A stretch of 64,000 nt of DNA from Yponomeuta sedellus. Taxonomy: Eukaryota > Arthropoda > Insecta > Lepidoptera > Yponomeutidae. The stretch covers positions 5,220,785-5,284,784 of the forward strand of contig OW203730.1 in the NCBI GenBank assembly GCA_934045075.1, given 5' to 3'. The notes beneath the pieces are model-generated. The model was given only the letters and a program-made list of their open reading frames with translations, did no database searches and was not told the origin of the DNA. The position numbers and the translations under genes were made by a program. This document shows positions 23,230-33,104 of the stretch, one piece after another; within the stretch, counting starts at the first letter, position 1, and each line of letters begins with the position of its first letter.

Positions 23230-23811
23230 CTGGAAGAGGCGAAGTGGACGTTGAGTGGTGCATAAATTATTTATCTATCGACTTTTTCACTAACGATTCG
23301 CTCACTTAGCGCAATCGGTGCACGTAGAATTCGTGCCTTCGGGTATAGGGACCGAGTTTCATAAAACTTCAATTTGTAGTTTATGTTACGACAGTAAATA
23401 ATAATAACAACAACGTCAACACAATCACTTGTCCTGGGGGGTGTCTTCAAAAGACATAGTTGCTGAATAGTCATATTACTCTGGTAATGGTCTTTTCATT
23501 CACATTCATTCGGCAGTCTAGTAACCAATCGCATTGCAATGGTATAACCCGTGCTACTTAACTCGGTGTCTCGCCCGATTCGATCTTCTTCGCGACAGAT
23601 GCCTATTTAATTTGAATGGGTTATACCCCTGGAATGGCATTGTGCTGCTGTTGCTTTGTAGGCAAATTGAGGCAAATAACAAAGATTGTCGTGCATATAT
23701 CATTCTATTGAAAAACTATTTAAGTATTAGACTCTAGGGCCTAGTCCCAAACTAGGATACCCTGTGCTATGCTAACCAGGTAATTCGAAGTACATTGCGT
23801 AGACAACTATA

Positions 23812-24165
23812 CCATAAAAATGAATCGCTGAATGTGTTGGTAAGCGCAAATCTCGAGAGCAGCTGAACCATTTCGCTAATTCTTTTTTTAGAATACTCCT
23901 TGAAGTACGACGATGGTTCTTACGGAGAGAAAAAAAAAAAAATAAATAAAGAATCGACTGTTAGGCGGTACGAAGTTTGCTAGGTCAGCTAGTCTATAAT
24001 ATAAAAATGGATCCCTGAATGTTGGTAAGCGCAAATCTCCAGAGCAGCTGAATCGATTTCGCTAATTCTCTTTTAGAATATTTCTTGAAGTACGAGGACA
24101 AATAAAAGAACATAAAGAATCGACTTAGGCGATACAAAGGTCGCTGGGTCAGCTGGTTAATTATA
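23812..24165 (-). repeat. two adjacent reverse copies of a CAGCGAACTTCGTA repeat
   Basis: Two tandem copies, each with AAATCGATTCAGCTGCTCT-like and GATTTGCGCTTACCAACA motifs on the minus strand and a GACCCAGCGA end. Opposite-strand copies lie at 24713-24895 and 26470-26655. The class is not identified. Confidence 0.65.
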
Positions 24166-24712
24166 AACCTTTTTTTTGCATACGTTTGTAAGTTTGGATT
24201 GAGAGGGATATTTGGACTAGAGAGGTACGTTTTGAAACTACTCATCTGATTTCAGAAATTCTTTCACCAATATTTAGAATAGACTTTCTGGGTGGATATA
24301 CTGGTAAGTGTTATGTTTTATGTGTGTATCTCAAAGCGAAAATATATTTCTTATATACCTATCTTATCTATATAGGCGCAACATGAAGGCCCTGCAACTT
24401 CTTTATTTGTAAAGATATTTTCATGATTCATCTACATTTATGTTTTATTTTACTTATATTTGAAATTTGATTATGAGAAATAATATTGGCAAATTTTCCA
24501 TTACCACATATTATAATTTTAACTGTGAATTCCACGCTGAAGGAATATAGAAAATGATAAGGAAAATATCGTGAAGAACCCCGCAGCTCGGCACGATGGT
24601 TTCCTTCACGTTCTAGGAAAGTTAGTTGCCGTTGCGGTTGTTACTTGCGCATTTCTCCCGCTATAGCGGTTAGATTTGGGATAGCCCTAAGAGCGTGCAA
24701 ATTGGTATAGTA

Positions 24713-24895
24713 AAACTAGCTGACCCAGCGAACTTCGTATCGCCTAACAGTCGATTCTTAATTTTTTTTTTCTCTCCGTAAGAACCATCCTCGTACTTCA
24801 GGGAATATTCTATAAAAAGAATTAGCAAAATCGGTTCAGCTGCTCTCGAGATTTGCGCTTACCAACACATTAAGCGATTCATTTTTATATTAGAT
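24713..24895 (+). repeat. CAGCGAACTTCGTA repeat copy
   Basis: Runs from CTAGCTGACCCAGCGAACTT to GCGATTCATTTTTATATTAG. Confidence 0.65.
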
Positions 24896-26469
24896 GTTTG
24901 AATTATATCTTTATTTTTTTCGCCTTTTGAAAAGAATCGAAAAAATATCTATTATATCCAAAAGAGAGACATAGCGACAGTCGCCTTACCCTTTATTTAT
25001 GGAAAGATTGCAAACAATGCGATCGACTTCGAGTTTTATTGTGGTTTAGTATAAAATACGTAGCTCGAAAAAAACAGATGTGCCATGCCGGCGGGTATGT
25101 CGTTGACCCGAAACTTGTCATATGCTAGACATTATAATACGCGCTGTTATTATGCAAAATGACGTAAAGTGTAGCATGCAAAAATAACAGGTTTTATATG
25201 AGGGCAAACACAATAACAACAGTCGAAAGAAAGACTCGTTTCACGCATACATTCGCGTCAGTCAACCGATTGACGCAAAGATCAATCTATTTAAATCGAA
25301 TCAGAAATCATTTTATATGTTGTTGAATTATAGACTAGGATCCCGTATTGATGAAGCTAGGGATATCGGTCGTCTAAGCAGGCTACACTGAGGTTAATAA
25401 TATAATATTGGCCTTTTTTGCATCTACTTAATGAGATGATTTATACAGCGTCCAGTGGTATCTTCACTCAAGAAGGTTATTTAATATGTATTTAACAATT
25501 GGACTTTGACGAAATCAGTGGATGAATTCTTAGAATAATTTGTGCTAAGTTTATTTTGACATGCCTGCATAATATTAGTGTGAAGTGTAATGTGATGTGA
25601 TACCTAATTCAATAAAATAGCCTTCACTTTCACTTAAATAACTAGTTCATAGTACCTATATAATTACAATTTTTTTTTTAGACTCTTATTTAACAATGCA
25701 ACGACTCAGTATTTTTTTTTAATGAAATGTAATCTTATTACACGTATAGGTGTCAAGTGATGTGTTAGATTTAATATGACTTAAGAAAAGATCAGAGTGT
25801 AGTTTTGTTTCCGCTGCCTTTTTCTTCGCTACACCACGGCCCAAAGGCAGTGGCTTACATTTTACATCGACATTCAGCAAACAGAATGTTAATTATTTAC
25901 ATTGAAATATTCAGTTCTTTAATAAAAAATATATTTAGCGCATATGGGCAAGGACTGGTAAGGTCCCAGGCGGACATTCTTCGGCCGAATAGAGAGGTGT
26001 ATAAGGAATGGCTAATGCATCTCCTATTGTGAAGATGTTGGGGAAGATAAAAAGTACCCGGAATCAGCGCACGTGCATGCAATGACTATAATGAACGTTG
26101 ACAAAGTAAAGGTGATCTGTCTGTATCGTGGCAAATGGCAGTCCCTGGTCTCTGCCTACCCCTCTGGGATACAGGCGTGAGGTTATGTTTTTAATACAAA
26201 GGATTTATGAAGATAATTTTTAATACGGCACTTTGAGTCGGATAAGTCAATATTCATAGCCCCTAAGTTGTGTGTATAAGGTATCTTATCTGCAGATAGT
26301 AATTACGCACAGGCAAGGGCATCTTTGAAAGGGCGTGAAGTCATAAAGTTATTAAGGCCGCATTGTCATAAAACAAAACGGTCTTGAGTTCTTATTTGAC
26401 TTTGATTAAAGCCCAAACAATGATTGTTTTGTTTGGAATAGTAAAATATTGCTTTATTTTTATTTAATA

Positions 26470-26655
26470 ACTAGTTGACCCAGCGAACTTCGTACCGCCT
26501 AACAGTCGATTCTTTTTTTTTATTATTTCTCTCCGTAAGAACCATCCTCGTACTTAAAGGAATATTTAAAAAAAAAGAATTAGCGAAATCGGTTCGGCTG
26601 CTCTCGAGATTTGCGCTTACCAACACATTCAACGATTCATTTTTATATTATAGAT
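26470..26655 (+). repeat. CAGCGAACTTCGTA repeat copy
   Basis: Runs from ACTAGTTGACCCAGCGAACT to the ATTTTTATATTATAGAT end. An incidental open frame inside is not a gene. Confidence 0.65.
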
Positions 26656-26981
26656 AACAGATTTTTGACTCATATGAAAGTCATAAATTCAGACTTTCAT
26701 CGGTTCATTCATCGAATTTTAAAATCTTTAAAATAATGGAAATGAAATGGAAGGAAATGAAGGGGGCCGGGCGAGGTTTTTAGAGCGTCCGGTTGATAAA
26801 TGATGCTTGGATATTTGTGGTATTGTGTCAAAACCCATATACGAAGGATCCGGGTTCCGTCCTGAGTCAATAGTAAAGTTACATACATAACCTCACGCCT
26901 GTATCCCAGAGGGGTAGGCAGAGACCAGGGACTGCCACTTGCCACGATCCTGACAGATCACTTTCGCTTCATCGAAAAACC

Positions 26982-27125
26982 CATTTAAAGGCTAAAAATT
27001 CCACCAATGCCCGGACTCGAACCCGCGACCTCTGGGTATCCGTGCCGTGGCATGGGTGGATTTTTTAGCCTCGAAATGGGTTTTTTAAATTGTCCTTAGC
27101 ACGGGTTAGAGCATTAAAAATAATA
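26982..27125. repeat. head-to-head fused tRNA-like SINE pieces
   Basis: A reverse 3' part (GGCTAAAAATTCCACC, then GACTCGAACCCGCGACC) meets a forward 3' part (GCATGGGTGGATTTTTTAGC, then TTAGCACGGGTTAGAGCATT), making a palindrome-like arrangement of the first family. Confidence 0.65.
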
Positions 27126-27525
27126 TAAAGATTTTTTGAGTTAAAAGTAACGATTTTTAAGACTGCTTCTTTACCAAAGCAAAATCATAAAGTAATACTT
27201 TAACTCCGAAGGTCGCGGGGTATAGGGACGCTGCAAAGGGTTGTCATTCATACAGAGCGCGGTTAGATGCGTAAGATAGGAACAGTGGGCGAGACTAAAG
27301 GTACTATTCCGTGCATCGCGATTGATCGCGGCCGCGCGCGGCCTACGACTGTCGGCAGTCGCTTGCGACAATAGTCAGAGTATGAAAATGTATGGCAGCG
27401 CTTCCGAGGCCCGCGACAGACGCGCGCTGCCGACGAATGTCGTGAGCCGCGCGCGGCCGTGTGTCGAAGTTATTCACTGTTGTTCGTCAGTTCCCTTGAG
27501 ACGTGTTTCTACCGGAGTCAATATC

Positions 27526-28549
27526 ATGGTCGAAGTGCTAATTGACATTCTTGAAGAAGAAGAGGAGGATGACGAGCTGTTGTTTCTTCATTATGAAAAT
27601 AGAGAAGCAATTGACCTTATTTTTAAAAGAAGAAATGAAGAAGGATACGACCAAATATTGATTCAAAAGCATTTGTATTGTGATGAAAAAACATTTGGAA
27701 ATTTTGCCGACATTACATATCTAGAATCATCAAAAAAGTATTGCGATTGTTGAGAATAAAGCTTTTGCCAATCGCTATACCTACCCCTACAGAAAACGAT
27801 TTCAAGGCAATCGAAAAATAATTTTGGATGAGGTAGAATATGCCAAATTGCGTGTCAAGCATTGATAGGAAGCATGTTTGCGTCAAGTGTCCACAGAAAA
27901 CTGGTTCTCTTTATTTCAACTATAAAGATTAATTTTCTATCGTTTTACTTGGTTTGGTTGACGCAAATTATAAATTTGTAGCTGATGACGTTGGATCATT
28001 CGGCAAAGAAGGCGACAGTAATATTTTTTGAAAATCAGCAATAGGAAGAAAAATGGCTAATAATAATTCAATGTACCGTCCGCGAAGTATTTACCGGGTA
28101 ATCAAGACACACTTCCGCACTTTTTAATTGGTGATGAGGATTTTCCTCTCAGCACCTACATGATGAAGCCTTATCAGAGAAGAGATGCTTTACTGGATCG
28201 AGAAATCGATATTTTCAACTACCTACAGATTTTGTCGCGCTCGACGAGTTGCTGAGAATGCTTTCGCTCTGCTAAGTCAAGTATTTAGAATATTTTATAC
28301 TCCGATCGCCATTGCACCAGAAACTTGCACCGATTTAATATTGACAGCATGTTGTATGCATAATATTTTGCGTGATGGATATCTGGAACACAACCAACAT
28401 CCATACTATGTTCGTGATGAAGCTGATTACCCAACACAAAATATGATCAACCTATCCAGCACAAGAGGATTCTCTTGGGAAGCTATTGAATGCCGAGACA
28501 AACTAAAACAGTTTTTCTGCTCAGAACATGGTCGGGTATCGTGGCAGTG
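27526..28549 (+). pseudogene. Harbinger (HARBI1-like) DDE transposase, broken
   Basis: The N-terminal frame has GYDQILIQKHLYCDEKTF and stops at 27751. The middle gives [18 protein letters not shown] and LVDANYKFVADDVGSF around 27855-28010, interrupted by stops and shifts. The C-terminal frame has RVAENAFALLSQVFRIF and ends at 28548. The Asp of SID, the Asp of VDANYKF and the Glu of VAENAF correspond to the DDE triad. The usual Gly after SID is Arg. At least two frameshifts and internal stops make it non-functional. Confidence 0.9.
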
Positions 28550-28575
28550 AAATAAACATTTTGTATTTTTGTATA

Positions 28576-28758
28576 TTAATAAAAGTATTTACTAGTTTTG
28601 TTCATCATTTTAGCTACTTCTTCCCAAGTTTTTTCACGTTTGTATGAGTTTTTGTAATCTCCAATACTCATATCGTATATTATGGGATTTTGAGACACAA
28701 AATTTATCAATATTTCATCTTCCTCGACCGAAAACTTTTCTCCTACGTTCATAGACAT
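28576..28758 (-). pseudogene. MADF (Myb/SANT-like) accessory protein of the Harbinger element, truncated
   Basis: A 60-codon frame reads KFSVEEDEILINFVSQNP, then DYKNSYKREKTWEEVAKMM, the signature of a MADF DNA-binding domain. Harbinger elements commonly encode such a protein, which helps the transposase bind DNA or enter the nucleus. Only the N-terminal domain remains, facing the transposase tail to tail. Confidence 0.8.
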
Positions 28759-29022
28759 GTTTGCACCATGAAATCTACGATGTTAATGAACAAAGCTGAG
28801 CATGTCGAGACACGCACGGCCGTGCGCGGCTCACGACATTCGTCGGCAGCGCGCGTCTGTCGCGGGCCTCGGAAGCGGTGCCATACTTTTTCATACTGTG
28901 ACTATTGTCGCGAGCGACTGACGACAGTCGTAGGCCGCGCGCGGCCGCGATCAATCGCGATGCACGGAATAGTACCTTAAGCCGCGAACACCTCCTATTA
29001 TCTAATCAATCAACGACAGATC

Positions 29023-29155
29023 AATATCCACCCCTGTATGTCCCCACTGCTGGGTCTCTTCCTGCATCGCAGGAAGGTTAGGGCATACCTCACCACGGGG
29101 GCCAAGTCCGGGTTGGTGGAGGATTGAAGTCAGTGGCGGGCCTTACTGTCAGAAA
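29023..29155 (+). repeat. 5S-like SINE fragment (antisense)
   Basis: Carries CCCCTGTATGTCCCCACTGC and GGCGGGCCTTACTGTCAG. It lies between the pseudo-exon and the next MITE. Confidence 0.65.
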
Positions 29156-29178
29156 AACGATAGATCGTTAATTTATTA

Positions 29179-29709
29179 AGGTGGCATTGAATATTCGTTC
29201 GATGTGAAAATTCGCATGAATATCTCGGCTCGGCTCGCTGTATATTCCACTTGTAATGGTGCGTTTAAACGGCGCGCAAACACGTGAGCCGAGCTTGGCT
29301 CCGCTCGTGATTCAGCGCGCCACGTGCTGTTTAAACAACTACGCTCGACGCGGCTCGGCAAAGTTTGCTCGATCCATCGCTTGTCGGTTTTTTCGACACG
29401 GATCAAAGGCGCGCACGCCATCTTCGGCTCGGCTTGTGTTAATACGCGCCATCTAAACAGATGATACAGAACGCGAGACGAAGGAAAACTCTTTTTGTTT
29501 TTTAGCGACGTCTTTAATTTGAAGAATTGGGTTTGTACGAGATGGAGTAGAGCAATGAAAAGGTTCTACTCTTTATTGAACTGTATGAAGAGATTTCTAC
29601 GGACGGCTCGGCTCGCGTAGGATATCGCGTAGATCGTGCTACCCCGCGTCGTTTAAAACACACCTTAACGCGCTCACGTCGAGCGAATATTCAATGTCAG
29701 TCGCCGCCT
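29179..29709. mobile_element. 531-bp MITE with TTA target duplication beside a CCR4 donor
   Basis: TTA lies at 29176-29178 and 29710-29712. Ends are AGGTGGC on the left and GCCGCCT on the right. Further in, GAATATTCGTTCGATGTGA on the left faces TCACGTCGAGCGAATATTC on the right. The interior is rich in GGCTCGGCTCG, with a further inverted pair around GTTTAAAC. The TWA-type duplication suggests Harbinger origin. It ends 25 bp from the donor of the exon at 29735. Confidence 0.75.
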
Positions 29710-29734
29710 TTAGGCTGTCAAGTGTAAAGCTCAC

Positions 29735-29928
29735 CTAAGCTGAATCAGATCGCCAAGCTCCTGGGGCAACGAGCGCAACTTGTTATTGGAGATGTCCAGC
29801 GTGTGGAGGTTGACCAGCAACGAGATATCGGGGGGGATCCGCTGGAGCGAGTTGTCGTTCATATAAAGCGCGGTCAGATGCGTCAACTGGAACAGGGGGG
29901 GCGCTAAGGCGCGCACACCTCCTGTTAC
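29735..29928 (-). CDS. twin: CCR4/CNOT6 exon: LRR repeats 1-2
   Basis: Acceptor TTTTCAG and donor GTGAGC bound a 194-bp exon. It starts in phase 0 with VTGGVRALAPPLFQLTHLTA, followed by LYMNDNSLQRIPPDI and LHTLDISNNKLRSLPQELG, two LxxLxLxxNxL repeats. The order matches the vertebrate CNOT6 N-terminus, where the LRR domain docks CCR4 onto CAF1 (CNOT7/8) in the CCR4-NOT deadenylase. It ends two bases into an Arg codon completed by the exon at 23229. This is the intact counterpart of the split pseudo-exon. Confidence 0.95.
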
Positions 29929-30036
29929 CTGAAAAGGAGGTGGTTTGGTCAGTGAATGGATACGGGTACAATTTCAACGTTCAGCATCAAGGATTATTAA
30001 GAAGACTTACATGTCTGATATTGAACAGTAGATTAA

Positions 30037-30333
30037 TCGATATCAACCCTTGTATGTTCCCACTGCTGGGGTACGGGTCTCTTCCTGCATCGCAGGAAGG
30101 TTAGTCCATACTCCACCACGGAGGCCAAGTCCGGGTTGGTGTAGGATTGTAAGACAGTGGCGGGCCTTAATGTCAGGCCGCCGGCTTAGCGTGCCTTGCG
30201 AAGCATGGAAGCGCTCGGAAAAATGCTACTAGCGGTAGACACGGGGCAGTCACCCATCCTGCAACTGACCGCGCCTGTTGGTGCTTATACCAAGTTATTG
30301 ATTCCAATCACTCGGTTCCTCTAAGCCATGAAC
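30037..30333 (+). repeat. 5S-like SINE copy (antisense) with an internal deletion
   Basis: From CGATATCAACCCTTGTATG to ATTCCAATCACTCGG. A block between GGGCCTTAATGTCAGG and CCGCCGGCTTAGCG is missing relative to other copies. Confidence 0.65.
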
Positions 30334-31687
30334 GCTTCAATTTGATCAACAAAAGTTTTTCGTTGATCAATTACAACAATCAACGAAAAACTTTTCGATT
30401 AGAATACTTAACAAATTAAATTAAATGGGATATTTCTGGGGCTGCATGCTGTCTTTATTCAGGATTATTTCTAAAATGCGCAATTCCATCAAAACATGTC
30501 CGTTAGAGACCGCTAAATGAGGGAACGTGGCATATACTTTGCTCTTGACTTCCCTCGTTGTGCAGCGCAGCCAGTGTTATAGGGTCTTCTGGGTCGAATG
30601 TGGCCCGTTTTCACGGATTTTTTATTATTAGTATTATTTATTAATTGTAAATTTTGATTCGATTTATACATATTATATTTCCTGTAATTTTATTGGGTGA
30701 TTTTTTTGTAAAGTGTTTAGTTTTAACATTAATTTGTATTGTTTGCGAATAAGTATTTCTATATGTTAAGAGTTAATCCTCAGACTACATAAAGTTAGTC
30801 ATATCAACCTTTGTTTTACGACTTTCGATTCTTTTCAAATTTCCATTTAAAATTTTCTTGTGAATCTTTGTGCTTCGAAGTGGCGCTGTCTGGTTGCGCC
30901 ATTGGCGGAGCGCGTAAATTGCGAATTTAATAAAATTACATATAACTTGATATTTCCAAAAATAAAAATGTGAGAAAAAAACACATAGAACGTTGTACCC
31001 AAACAGAATCTCTAATTAGGGTGTCAGGAATTGCCCATTTTAGAAATTGCCCTGTATTTAAAAACCCACGTTTTTCTATGACGCAGCGGGCCGCTTTCCC
31101 CGAAAGAGCGTGTTCATCAAGAGAAAACGATCCGAAACGTCAGTTACATCACACACTGAACAGCTGTTGAGGATAAACGCACGTTTAGCATTGGTGGCGG
31201 TGAACTTGTGCGAGTAACCGTTGCAACACGGAGTGACAACAGAATAATCGACTGGCACCGTTGCGTAAGGCCGAGTCTTCGATTGACAACCACCACGGTC
31301 ACAAACGGCTACTAATTTAATTTCGCGATTTTTGCCTTCCCTTGCTCTTATCTTTACATTCTTCTTGTACTTAGAACCCAAAAATCTAATCTAAATTAAG
31401 TTATTAGTTTCCTTCACACAGGGTTTCTTAGAGAGGGGTCCATGGTTATATTTAGATACTCATTGTGCGGGTTGAACTCAGGAGGCCACTAACTTGATAT
31501 TTAAATATCCTTAAATATCCTTTTCCTTTTTTAACGGACTTCAAAAAAGGAGGAGGTTATCAATTCGACGGGTATTCGGCGACGAAATGTTAACCGATTA
31601 CGATAAAAAAAAATTAATCGTTTAAATCATTTCTGCGTTTTTAGTGCCTTAGTGTACAGAAGTCGTTTTTTTTTTTTTAATATGTAA
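30334..31687. other. CCR4 intron, non-coding
   Basis: AT-rich, with a hairpin-like pair AAGTTTTTCGTTGATCAA / TTGATCAACAAAAGTTTTTC variants at about 30340-30400. No exon recognised. Confidence 0.4.
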
Positions 31688-31770
31688 TGTAGACTTTTAG
31701 TCCGGATTTACTTACGGGTGTTGTTATATCGGAAAAGTCCGACCAGGTAAATCCGGACTAAAAGTCTACA
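31688..31770. repeat. perfect 23-bp inverted repeat with a 37-nt spacer
   Basis: Arm TGTAGACTTTTAGTCCGGAT plus TTA (31688-31710) and its exact reverse complement (31748-31770). The flanks and spacer (ACGGGTGTTGTTATATCGG) match a related repeat at 56626-56790, whose right side differs. The inverted arm here may therefore be a secondary change. Confidence 0.85.
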
Positions 31771-32203
31771 ATGTGTTGTGCTTACGAAAGTTTTAGTTCA
31801 AAAAATTAATATGTAACGTAGGCTTTTTTAATGTAGGCTATAAACGTCACACTTCCTGGGTACATGCTTTCTCTCAGAGAGAAAGAGAGTATAGGCTTAA
31901 TTACTACGCGTACCCACCGCGGATTGACAATTTCAAGCAGATTCTCAAGTTTTCTTACAATGTTTTCCTGCACAGTTAGGGAGTGGGTGTTGCTACTTTT
32001 AACACCAATGGCTTATCGAAGGCTTACGGTCTCCATTATTGAATCACGATTCCTCTAAAGCGCTCGTCAGAGGCAGTTTAGTTATTCTGTGTCATCATTT
32101 TCCTGTAGAATCTCCACCATAGACTATATTAATCGGCGTTTATTGAGTATTTTTCTTCATCGATACGGAGGATCTAGTTTCGGTTCCCACCTTTTAATTT
32201 TAA

Positions 32204-32318
32204 CCCTTTACCAAACAGTGGTATAATACAACCTTTACAACCTTAAATTGAATTTTATGACATTGGAATAAACTCCAAAACCAATGAAAATTTTACACTA
32301 GCTCTGCCCGTAAAAGGG
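32204..32318. mobile_element. 115-bp MITE with TTAA target duplication (piggyBac-like)
   Basis: TTAA at 32200-32203 and 32319-32322. Ends are CCCTTTACCAAACAG and CTGCCCGTAAAAGGG. It has no coding capacity. Confidence 0.75.
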
Positions 32319-32322
32319 TTAA

Positions 32323-33104
32323 AGTTAATAGCAAATGTTTCTCAAGTTAAAAGTAGCAATCGTAAAGACGACTCGTTTCTAGCTTCTATGTGTGAGCTTA
32401 TAGCTCAAACCATATATTTTAAAGAGCATACATTATAGTTGAAACCCCATTTATTAAAGTATAAGTAAAATACTCTTTATAAAATAGGGTGACTGGAAGA
32501 AATTGCTTTTAGCAATAAGGCCGCCAATTGTACTATGTATATTTACAATTGTTTTGTATTTGTTGTTTTTCCACTGTACAATAAAAAATATTCTTATCTT
32601 ATCTTATACTCTGAGGAAACCCGAGTGGCTGAGGTGTTCAAATACCTCAGCGTTTAAAATTGTCAATCCGCGGTGGGCACGCGTGGTAATTACGCCCATA
32701 CTCTCACACTGAGAGAAGGTATGTGCCCTGCAGTAGGACGTTTATAGGCTACAAAAAATGCCCCCCAATCTACCCTTACATTACGCGCACAAAATCCTGT
32801 ACCATTCCAATCGTCCAACTGTAAATTGAGTAGGAATTTCACAGTTAGACCGTTACGCTCAGGATACAGGTACCAAAGGTACGCAGAATTAGACCGCTGG
32901 ATGGCTAATTGGCTATAATGAAAGCCCCGCATAATACTTGACACAGTAGTCAAAGAGTGCAATTTATTGAAACATTCGGATGGTTTGTTTATTCATACAG
33001 CCTTGATTAATAAGAGTAAAGTAAGGCGATTGCACAATGACCTCAAATCAACATTCAAGGCGAGTCAAGTGCGAGTTTAAAGGTAGCATTTTTTTGGTAC
33101 AATC
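32323..33104. other. CCR4 intron with LINE tail and SINE pieces
   Basis: A LINE-tail-like piece (about 32495-32605, ending CTTATCTTATCTTA) is followed by the 3' part of the third SINE family (about 32605-32755). The rest is unassigned. Confidence 0.45.

Larger units (their letters stand above)
23230..26981. other. CCR4 intron, repeat-rich
   Basis: Holds four copies of one repeat family (listed separately), a piece of the ATGAGATGATTTATACAGCG family at about 25403-25457, and RTE-tail-like pieces at about 26045-26190 and 26880-26960 (ACCTCACGCCTGTATCCC, reverse of the usual ending). No exon is seen. Confidence 0.5.
27299..28977. mobile_element. PIF/Harbinger transposon, 1,679 bp, decayed, with long CpG-rich TIRs
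   Basis: Flanked by TAA at 27296-27298 and 28978-28980. The two ends are inverted copies over about 165 bp (27299-27463 against the right end), starting AGGTACTATTCCGTGCATCG and rich in CGCG and GGCCGC. Inside are remnants of both proteins known for this superfamily: a DDE transposase (plus strand) and a MADF/Myb-like protein (minus strand), converging. The coding parts are broken while the ends are well kept. Confidence 0.92.
27211..29006 (-). pseudogene. decayed partial copy of the CCR4 LRR exon, split by a transposon
   Basis: 27211-27298 and 28978-29006, read as one sequence, match the 5' part of the exon at 29735-29928. Minus-strand landmarks are THLTALCMNDNPLQR (true exon THLTALYMNDNSLQR) and, past the transposon, GGAGGTGTTCGCGG (true exon GGAGGTGTGCGCGC). 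A 1-bp indel shifts the frame before THLTAL, and similarity fades after the first repeat. It is a non-functional tandem exon duplicate in the CCR4 intron, later split by the Harbinger element at 27299-28977. Confidence 0.88.
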
